This document shows, one piece after another, positions 32,242 to 38,538 of a DNA stretch of 38,538 nt. Location of the stretch: NCBI GenBank assembly GCA_030594645.1, contig JAUVEU010000022.1, positions 1 through 38,538 on the forward strand, given 5' to 3'. Under the pieces are notes generated by a model. It saw nothing but the letters and a program-made list of their open reading frames with translations, was not told the DNA's origin and did not search any database. This stretch comes from Candidatus Aegiribacteria sp. (GTDB lineage Bacteria > Fermentibacterota > Fermentibacteria > Fermentibacterales > JCC-6). The translations under genes and the position numbers were made by a program. Position 1 is the first letter of the stretch. Each line of letters opens with the position of its first letter.

Positions 32242-33474
32242 TTACTCCAATTTAGCGCCGTGTACTACAGCATATCTTGAAAGCGGCGGTCCGGTAAGTT
32301 CATTAAAAAGTACAGAGAATAGCACTATATTTATCAGAGTGGTGGTAATTTCTCGATTAAGCGCGAAATATGGGATTGTATCGAGGAAGAGTACGAGACC
32401 AATAGCTACACCGGCCTGTGGAAGCATTCCATAACCAAGGTATTTCTTGATCAGAGGGTCTGAATGAGCTGCCGATGCTCCGATATGTACTCCTGCAATT
32501 TTTCCCGCAGCCCTGGCCAGAACGAAGATTCCGCCCATAAGCAGGATATGAGGTGAGGTGATGACGGCCAGATTCAGTTCAGTACCGGCAATCGCAAAAA
32601 AGGCTGCGTACAGGGGCGGAGAAATCGAGTCTAGAGTGTTGATTATCCGGTGGGTTTTCCTTGAAAGATTTGCCATGACAGCACCAGCAGCCATACTGGC
32701 AAGAAGTGCGCTCAGATGGAAACTGTTGCAGATCGCTGAAAGGATGAGTATGACCCCGAGCAATAGTATCAGGATTTCGTTGGTTCTTCTTCTTTGTCGG
32801 GTCAGGAGATGCAGGAGCCATCCTGCTGCTGCGCCGAGTACAAGTGATGAGAAAATCTCAATGACAGCATGAAAAACCGAATGAGCAAGACTTGCAGCTG
32901 ATCCGAGGAAATTACCGGCAATAGCCGTAACAGCTGCAAATAGAAGTACGCATCCTGCATCATCAAGAGCAACTACTCCATACAGGTAGTCCACAAATGG
33001 GCCCCTTGCCTTGAGCTCTCTGATAATCGCAACCGTTGCCGCAGGTGCTGTTGCTGATGCAATGGCTCCAAGAATTGCTGCGAATTCCAGCTTCATTCCC
33101 GCAATAACGAGACCGGCCGTAACAAGTATGAATGCACCGAAAAGCTGGAACAGAGTAATGATTACCACCGGTCTTCCGATGGTTCTGAGTTTCTTCAGGC
33201 TGAACTCACTTCCAATCACCAGAGCGATGAGTGCAAGAGCGATCTCGGTTATCGAAGCAAGGGTTTCATCAAGGTCTTCATGAACAAGGCCGATACACGA
33301 TGGCCCAAGGAGAAGTCCTGCAAGTATGAAACCAGTGATAGCCGGAAGCCGTATTTTTTCCGCGAACCTGCCCATGAAATAGCTGCCCATGAGAAGAATC
33401 CCGACTCCGAATACGATATGGGTGCTGAAAGCTTCGCGCAGTTCCAGCAGATAACCCGATATATCTGAAAACAT
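32242..33474 (-). CDS. CPA2-family cation/proton antiporter (Kef/NapA type)
   Basis: A 410-residue membrane protein with about 12 hydrophobic segments from residue 18 to 400. Family marks are LPAITGFILAGLLLGPS near 42-58, the discontinuous-helix sequence ASATAPAATVAIIRE near 138-152 and GVVALDDAGCVLLFA near 165-180 with the paired Asp residues of electrogenic CPA2 exchangers. It would exchange Na+ or K+ for protons across the inner membrane. There is no TrkA-N domain at the C terminus; an EIIA-like protein is encoded immediately downstream instead. ATG at 33474 follows AGGAGG by four bases. First gene of a three-gene minus-strand operon. Confidence 0.88.
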   Translation of the reverse strand: MFSDISGYLLELREAFSTHIVFGVGILLMGSYFMGRFAEKIRLPAITGFILAGLLLGPSCIGLVHEDLDETLASITEIALALIALVIGSEFSLKKLRTIGRPVVIITLFQLFGAFILVTAGLVIAGMKLEFAAILGAIASATAPAATVAIIRELKARGPFVDYLYGVVALDDAGCVLLFAAVTAIAGNFLGSAASLAHSVFHAVIEIFSSLVLGAAAGWLLHLLTRQRRRTNEILILLLGVILILSAICNSFHLSALLASMAAGAVMANLSRKTHRIINTLDSISPPLYAAFFAIAGTELNLAVITSPHILLMGGIFVLARAAGKIAGVHIGASAAHSDPLIKKYLGYGMLPQAGVAIGLVLFLDTIPYFALNREITTTLINIVLFSVLFNELTGPPLSRYAVVHGAKLE

Positions 33475-33496
33475 CTAACCTCCTGAATAAGCCCTC

Positions 33497-33525
33497 AGAA
33501 TAATTCTGGATTGCCTCCGGGTCAA
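33497..33525 (-). promoter_or_regulatory. Promoter of the antiporter-EIIA-SHMT operon
   Basis: On the minus strand TTGACC (complement of 33520-33525) and TATTCT (complement of 33497-33502) are 17 bases apart; the start would be near 33490, leaving a short leader with the AGGAGG site. Confidence 0.62.
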
Positions 33526-33576
33526 CCTTAGTCAGCATATTTTACCAGGTTGGGAATGCGAAACGTTGTGAAAGCG

Positions 33577-33742
33577 CTAGGAGTGTGTCCGACAATGTAC
33601 ATTGAGCAGAAGATTCTCACAGCTGAGATAGAATGCTCGGAGATTTGAGGAGAATACTGGATGTATTTGACGATAATATGCGAGTATTATAGCCAGCTGT
33701 GTGGGTTTTATGCCAATGTTTCATTGTCGGACAGGCTCCTAG
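33577..33742. mobile_element. MITE-like element with ~28-bp imperfect terminal inverted repeats
   Basis: A 166-base non-coding unit. The left end CTAGGAG, two bases, TGTCCGACAATG, then ATTG is mirrored at the right end by CAATG, CATTGTCGGACA, two bases, CTCCTAG. The inner 12-base block (33586-33597 and 33722-33733) is a perfect match, with small mismatches outside it. CTAG at both ends could be repeat or target-site duplication. It has no ORF and no coding potential, so it would need a transposase in trans. Confidence 0.7.
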
Positions 33743-33965
33743 TAGACAAGTCATGCGAATAAGACTGTGCTGGCGAACAATAAAGATTTCAAGGAAGGCC
33801 TATTGAGAATATCGCAGTATGCGGGTGTCTTCTGCGCCGCTGCAGCAGAAACTCCAAAAGATATGCTGATTAACCAAAGGCTTAGTAATAGTAATAAATA
33901 TTGAAAAGTCTTATATTCCGATGATTTGTGGAAACAGTGCTGTTAATAATTAATGAGAGGTTCAG
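33743..33965. other. Intergenic region before prfB
   Basis: With the MITE-like element this makes about 490 bases without a gene between the antiporter and prfB. I see no RNA gene. The AT-rich part near 33885-33960 probably holds the prfB promoter, but no box pair is good enough to name. GAGAGG at 33955-33960 is the prfB ribosome binding site. Confidence 0.45.
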
Positions 33966-35070
33966 ATGACAGTTGAAGATTTGCGATCAGTTTACAAAAG
34001 AGCATTTGAAAGACTCACCAGACTCAAGGAGTGTCTTTGACTTCCCTTTGCTTGTTTCCAATGATAAAAAACTTAACAAAAACATGGCTGAACCTGGATT
34101 CTGGAATAACAGGGAAACTGCTCTTAAGATTATAAATGAGCATAAGCAGATTCAAGCCAGGATCAATCCCATTCAGGAAGTAGAGAACAAACTTGAGAAT
34201 GTGGAGATTGCAGTTGAACTGCTTTCCAATGATCCTGATGAAGAACTGGAAAGGGAATGCTCAGTTAATCTGACATGGGTGAGTGGAAAACTGGACCGTC
34301 TTGATTTCATGCAGATGCTCTCAGGCCCAAACGACAGGAATGATGCAATACTGACAATCCGGTCAGGTGCTGGCGGGCAGGATAGTCAGGACTGGGCTGA
34401 AATGCTGATGAAGATGTACATTTACTGGGCTGAGAAGCAGGAATTTAATGTTGATATACTGAGTATGAGCGAGGGTGGTGTAGAAGGTGGAATCAGAGAA
34501 GCGATTCTATCAATAAAGGGACCATGGGCTTACGGATACCTTAGTGCTGAAGGCGGAATTCACAGGCTAGTGAGGAAATCTCCCTTCGATCAGAATCATC
34601 GTCGACACACCAGTTTTGCTTCTATATTTCCACTTCCCGATCTTGATGATACCATTGAAATTGAACTTAATGATGATGAAATAAGAGTAGATACTTTCAG
34701 GGCAAGCGGAGCCGGCGGCCAGCATGTTAATAAAACAGATTCAGCTGTGAGGATGACGCACATTCCGACCGGAATCGCTGTTACATGCCAGAATCAGCGA
34801 TCTCAATTCAGGAACAGAGAAGTAGCAAGAAGAATTCTCCGTGCTCGCCTGTATGAACTTGAACAGGAGAAGCGCCGCGAAGAGAAGGCAGAAATTGAAA
34901 AAACGAAAAAGGATGTTTCCTGGGGCAATCAGATAAGATCCTATGTAATGCATCCTTACAAAATGGTGAAGGATCACAGAACCGGTATGGAAACATCGAA
35001 TATCGATAATATCCTCTCAGGTGAAATACAGGAGTTTATAGAAGAATATCTCAGAAAGAACGGTCAGTAA
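33966..35070 (+). CDS. prfB: Peptide chain release factor 2, with +1 programmed frameshift
   Basis: The true start is ATG 33966 behind GAGAGG: 24 codons ([20 protein letters not shown] then KECL) run to TGA at 34038-34040. Reading shifts +1 there, CTT-TGA-C becoming Leu-Asp, and continues from 34039 to 35070, giving about 367 residues. AAGGAG lies three bases before CTT, as in the known prfB frameshift site. The body has the GGQ motif ([17 protein letters not shown]) and RF2-type codon recognition domain with [11 protein letters not shown]2 ends translation at UGA and UAA and limits its own synthesis through this site. The gene is followed after two bases by lysS. Confidence 0.93.
34026..34041 (+). 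promoter_or_regulatory. prfB programmed +1 frameshift signal
   Basis: AAGGAGTGTCTTTGAC: a Shine-Dalgarno-like AAGGAG, a three-base spacer TGT, the slippery CTT and the in-frame stop TGA followed by C, the weakest UGA context. This matches the conserved bacterial RF2 autoregulation site. Confidence 0.92.
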
Positions 35071-35072
35071 TT

Positions 35073-36536
35073 ATGAGTGATGAGCAGCTGAGCCTCCGAA
35101 GAAGCAAGATTGAAAAACTGCAAACGGAATTTTCGATTGATCTTTTCCCCCCAAGAAGCCATAAATCGCTTTCCATGAAGGAAGTTAGAGATAAAGGTGA
35201 GACCGAGGAAAACGTATTCGTCACAGGAAGAATTACGGGGAAAAGAGAACATGGCAAAACAGTATTTATTGATCTTCGCGACAGCACGGGTTCCATTCAG
35301 CTCTATCTGAGCAGCAAGGTTCTTGAAGAGAAAATCTGGTCTGTTGTCGGTCTTCTTGATCTTGGAGATATAATCCAGGTTAACGGGTCAATATTCACGA
35401 CCAGACTTGGTGAACTGACTGTCAAATGCCTTGATCTGATTATACTGTGCAAGAGTCTAAGGCAGCTTCCTGTCGTTAAGATTGACTCCGAGGGAGTGTC
35501 TCACGACGAGGTGACTGACAGTGATTACCTCTATAGGCATAGATGCGTTGATCTTATAATAAACCCCGACTCTCTCGACAGATTCAGAAAGAGGAGCAGG
35601 ATAATATCCTCACTGAGGTCATACCTTGATTCAAATGATTTCCTTGAAGTCGAAACCCCTGTATTACAACCTGTTTACGGTGGCGCTGCCGCGGAACCAT
35701 TTAAAACACACTATAGCAGCATGAATGAAACATTTTTTCTGCGAATAGCCAAAGAGCTGTATCTTAAACGGCTTCTTGTAAGTGGAATTGATAGAGTCTA
35801 TGAGCTGGGAAAAGATTTCAGGAATGAAGGGATCGACCGGACGCACAGTCCCGAATTCACACAACTAGAAATGTACGAGGCATATGCGGATTACAATGTA
35901 ATGATGACTCGATTCGAGGAAATGGTTATCACTGCTGCAGGGGTTTCAGGAACAGGATTAGATTTTGAATACAAGGGAACTCTGATTCATCTTTCGCAGC
36001 CTTTCAGAAGGATAGGGTTCCTTGACTCCCTTTCGAAGACAAGCGGAGAAGATTTATTTTCCTGGGAACCGGAAGATCTTGAAACACTCGCTCAGAAAAA
36101 TGGTATCGCTACACCCGCAAAGGACAGAATTACACTTCTTGACAAGCTTTTTGACTTTTATGTGGCTGACCGAATCGAACAGCCAACTTTTGTTGTTGAT
36201 TATCCGGAAGCTCTGTCACCTCTCGCGAAGGGTAAACCAGGTTCAACCGGTGTGACTGAAAGATTTGAAGCCTTCGTCCTTGGACTGGAACTTGCGAATG
36301 CTTTCAGTGAGCAGAACAATCCGATCCTTCAAAGGCAAATTCTTGAGGAGCAGGCTGAAGCCAGTGTCCATAGAGAGGGCTCGATTGATGAAGAATTCCT
36401 TTTCGCACTGGAAACCGGAATGCCTCCAGCCGGTGGGATGGGGATTGGAATTGATCGTCTCGTTATGCTTTTAACCGGAACCGGCAAGATCAGAGATACG
36501 ATTTTATTTCCTAATCTAAGGCGGCAGAATAAGTGA
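35073..36536 (+). CDS. lysS: Lysyl-tRNA synthetase, class II
   Basis: A 487-residue enzyme of normal length. An N-terminal OB-fold (residues ~45-140; VFVTGRITGKREHGKTVFID) binds the tRNA anticodon. The class II catalytic core has motif 1 at FLEVETPVLQPVYGGAAAEP, motif 2 at RIAKELYLKRLL and DFRNEGIDRTHSPEFTQLE, and motif 3 at GMGIGIDRLVMLLTG. It charges tRNA-Lys with lysine. ATG at 35073 is two bases after prfB's stop, and the stop overlaps the next start as GTGA, so prfB, lysS and the two Lol genes form one transcript. Confidence 0.95.
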   Translation: MSDEQLSLRRSKIEKLQTEFSIDLFPPRSHKSLSMKEVRDKGETEENVFVTGRITGKREHGKTVFIDLRDSTGSIQLYLSSKVLEEKIWSVVGLLDLGDIIQVNGSIFTTRLGELTVKCLDLIILCKSLRQLPVVKIDSEGVSHDEVTDSDYLYRHRCVDLIINPDSLDRFRKRSRIISSLRSYLDSNDFLEVETPVLQPVYGGAAAEPFKTHYSSMNETFFLRIAKELYLKRLLVSGIDRVYELGKDFRNEGIDRTHSPEFTQLEMYEAYADYNVMMTRFEEMVITAAGVSGTGLDFEYKGTLIHLSQPFRRIGFLDSLSKTSGEDLFSWEPEDLETLAQKNGIATPAKDRITLLDKLFDFYVADRIEQPTFVVDYPEALSPLAKGKPGSTGVTERFEAFVLGLELANAFSEQNNPILQRQILEEQAEASVHREGSIDEEFLFALETGMPPAGGMGIGIDRLVMLLTGTGKIRDTILFPNLRRQNK

Positions 36537-37783
36537 ATTATTCTCTGATTCTGCGAATTGCCTGGAGACAGATACTCAGCAGATCAAATTCAGGCTTTGT
36601 CAGAACAGTATCTCTTTTATCAATTGCAGGTATCGCCATCGGTGTAGCTGCATTGCTGATTCTCCATTCCTTCATGGATGGTTTCTCCGGAACCATCATG
36701 GAGCATCTCGCAGCAATTCAACCTCCACTGGAAGTAAGAGTACCTGGAGGATATCCTGTTGAGAAAGCCGATCTCCTTTTCGTGGAGAATCTGGCGGATT
36801 CGCTGGATGAGATTTCTGGTGTATCAGCCGTTCTGGAGAAAACAGTTGTAGCAGCCGGAAACAGTGGAGATGTTGCTGGAGTCCGAATAAGGGGAGTTGA
36901 CTGGGATGTTGAACCCCATCTGATTTCAAGCGACAGACTTGATGGAATGAATAGTACCGGAAGAGGAGCTGTTCTGGGGCACACCCTTGCGACAAGACTT
37001 GGAGTATCCGCTGGTGATTCGATCAGATTTGCTTCTACTGATGTCACTGAATTCTCTTCGATGGGCAGATTGCTTGTCGATACTATCATCCCGGTAGAAG
37101 TATCTGCTGTGATAAATTACGGTATAGATGAATACAATTCTTCTATTATTCTTACTGATCTGACAACCGCTTCATTGTTATTCAGGGAAGACATAACTGC
37201 TACATCATTGAGCGTGGGAATTGTGTCTGGATCTGATCCTCTGCACACTGCTGAGAAAGTATCAAATATTCTGAGAGCATCCTATATCAATGATGATTGT
37301 AATTACATGGTCTGTGATGCGTTTATCTCCCGGCACAAGAACCTTTTCGCAGCCCTGGGGCTGGAAAAAACAGGAATGTCAATTGTACTTGCTCTGATCA
37401 GCGTCGTAGCTCTGTTGAATCTGCTTAGCGCTCTTAACATGATTGCACTGGAACACAGGAGAGATACAGGTGTACTGCGTGCCATTGGCGCTTCACCTGG
37501 AGCGGTACTGTCCACAGGTCTTATGCAGGGCGGAATTATCGGTCTGGCCGGTGCGCTTACTGGTTCTCTTTTTGCTGTCATGACTATTCTTATTATCAAT
37601 AATGTATTTCCAATCAGACTTGAGGGCAGTGTATACTGGATTGATGTTCTTCCGGGTGAGATACAGCCTGTTCTTATCCTTTGCATTGGGGGAGCAACAG
37701 TGTTTGCCTGTCTGTTTGCATCTCTGATACCGGCTGTTTATGCGCTCTCAGTATCTCCATCAGAGGCTGTAAGGTATGAGTAA
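36533..37783 (+). CDS. lolC: LolC/LolE-type lipoprotein-releasing ABC transporter permease
   Basis: A 416-residue inner-membrane protein with the MacB/LolE topology: one helix near 20-45 (LLSIAGIAIGVAALLILHSF), a large periplasmic domain (~50-270), and three helices near 285-410 (SIVLALISVVALLNLLSALN; GLMQGGIIGLAGALTGSLFA; and a last one), ending in the family pattern ALSVSPSEAVRYE. It releases lipoproteins from the inner membrane for transfer to the outer membrane. Start GTG 36533 overlaps the lysS stop. Only one permease gene is seen, so it probably forms a homodimer (LolF-like) unless a second lies elsewhere. LolA is not in view. Confidence 0.86.
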   Translation: MNYSLILRIAWRQILSRSNSGFVRTVSLLSIAGIAIGVAALLILHSFMDGFSGTIMEHLAAIQPPLEVRVPGGYPVEKADLLFVENLADSLDEISGVSAVLEKTVVAAGNSGDVAGVRIRGVDWDVEPHLISSDRLDGMNSTGRGAVLGHTLATRLGVSAGDSIRFASTDVTEFSSMGRLLVDTIIPVEVSAVINYGIDEYNSSIILTDLTTASLLFREDITATSLSVGIVSGSDPLHTAEKVSNILRASYINDDCNYMVCDAFISRHKNLFAALGLEKTGMSIVLALISVVALLNLLSALNMIALEHRRDTGVLRAIGASPGAVLSTGLMQGGIIGLAGALTGSLFAVMTILIINNVFPIRLEGSVYWIDVLPGEIQPVLILCIGGATVFACLFASLIPAVYALSVSPSEAVRYE

Positions 37784-38453
37784 GGAAATAGTTCTGTCAG
37801 TCACAGATATATGGAAATCCTATGGGATTGAAGCTACGTTCCTTTCCATTCTCAGAGGAGCGTGTCTTTCAATAGAAGCAGGTGAGGTGGTTTCCCTGGT
37901 TGGTCCGAGTGGATCAGGAAAAAGTACTTTCCTTCATGTCTGCGGGGTGCTTGACCGTCCTGACAGGGGTATTGTAACTGTTAGTGGAACGAACGTCTGG
38001 GAGGTTAATGAAACCGGAAGAGCAAGGATCAGAAACCGTGCTCTTGGTTTTGTATTTCAGTTTCATCACCTTCTTGACGAATTCACTCTGCTTGAGAACG
38101 TAGCTATGCCCTCAATGCTTGCAGGAAATTCGAGAAAAGATGCGCTTGATATTGCTGAGCAGTTGCTTGATGAAGTAGGGATTCTAGGCAGGGTAGATCA
38201 CTTTCCCTCCGAAGCTTCAGGAGGAGAACGGCAGAGGGCAGCTGTAGCCAGAGCCCTCATTCTGTCTCCTTCAGTAGTCCTTGCTGATGAACCTACAGGC
38301 AATCTTGACGCTGAAAACAGTTTACGGGTGGAAAACCTTATACTGGAACTGGCTGAAAAGAGAAATCAGGCTTTTATTATTGCCACTCACAGTATTGAAC
38401 TCGCTGACAGGGCTGATAGAAAATTGACTCTGGAGAACGGGCTCCTGGTATAA
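37776..38453 (+). CDS. lolD: Lipoprotein-releasing ABC transporter ATP-binding protein
   Basis: A 225-residue ABC ATPase. Walker A is GPSGSGKST near 43-51, the Q-loop is FVFQFHHLL near 92-100, the signature EASGGERQRAAVARAL near 147-162, Walker B VVLADEP near 169-175 and the H-loop IIATHS near 205. The sequence FQFHHLLDEFTLLENVAMP is characteristic of LolD/MacB-type ATPases. It powers lipoprotein release by the adjacent permease. ATG at 37776 overlaps the permease stop by eight bases with GTAAGG upstream. Confidence 0.92.
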   Translation: MSKEIVLSVTDIWKSYGIEATFLSILRGACLSIEAGEVVSLVGPSGSGKSTFLHVCGVLDRPDRGIVTVSGTNVWEVNETGRARIRNRALGFVFQFHHLLDEFTLLENVAMPSMLAGNSRKDALDIAEQLLDEVGILGRVDHFPSEASGGERQRAAVARALILSPSVVLADEPTGNLDAENSLRVENLILELAEKRNQAFIIATHSIELADRADRKLTLENGLLV

Positions 38454-38538
38454 TGAGATTGCAGAGTATTTTCACCAGGGTTATCTTTATCATGCAGGGA
38501 AACTTGCAGGAACAATAGCAAACATGCTGGATATATGT

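Noticed and set aside
33973-34038. RF2 N terminus beginning at TTG 33973
   Set aside because: This is the +1 frame ahead of the frameshift site; the zero frame from ATG 33966 matches the RF2 N-terminal helix.
38453-38538. Possible start of a gene after lolD (ATG 38453)
   Set aside because: The frame stops after 21 codons and has no family resemblance; another frame stays open to the window edge but has no usable start, so nothing can be called.

Overview
The window looks like chromosomal DNA of a diderm bacterium of the FCB group, possibly a candidate phylum such as Fermentibacteria. This is an inference from gene content, not a phylogenetic placement. The basis is two secreted proteins ending in FlgD-like/T9SS-type sorting domains, a Lol-type lipoprotein exporter, HD-GYP regulators, a HydE-like maturase (anaerobic, fermentative life) and frequent TTG/GTG starts.

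Left part (1-6.5 kb), accessory in character: the tail of a secreted protein; an AbiEi/AbiEii type IV toxin-antitoxin pair with its own promoter and palindrome; a TrmB-like regulator; a secreted seven-repeat FG-GAP protein with a strong promoter; and an AT-rich gene fusing a winged HTH, a GHKL ATPase and a STAS-like domain. That last gene is bracketed by ~30-bp direct repeats, one lying next to tRNA-Leu(CAA), whose 3' end is partly duplicated. A CAU tRNA and tRNA-Val(CAC) follow, with a terminator.

Middle part (6.5-21 kb), mostly housekeeping: a zinc-ribbon coiled-coil protein, RNase P RNA, then recJ, a DinG-like helicase and a pgeF-type gene in an overlapping operon; a TPR envelope protein; a minus-strand operon of a CAP-domain protein, an intact membrane HD-GYP protein and a degenerate HD-GYP partner; and a divergent plus-strand operon of a radical SAM protein, AroE and a HydE-like radical SAM enzyme.

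The 21.2-28.9 kb stretch is one six-gene operon of pilin-like proteins: two small pseudopilins, an 835-residue PilW-like protein with large ectodomains, and three PilX-like proteins, two of which are tandem paralogues. It probably builds a type IV pilus-like or type II secretion-like surface structure with unusually large minor subunits. A REP-associated tyrosine transposase follows, enclosed by a perfect 27-bp inverted repeat whose right arm supplies the last codons and stop of the next gene, a divergent serine hydroxymethyltransferase.

Right part (30-38.5 kb): a minus-strand operon (CPA2 antiporter, PTS EIIA-like protein, SHMT); a ~166-bp MITE-like element; then prfB with a +1 programmed frameshift site, lysS and a LolC/E-LolD ABC exporter pair on the plus strand, the last four genes touching or overlapping. 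Start codons were revised from the longest reading frame wherever a ribosome binding site, promoter or ATGA overlap pointed to a downstream start.
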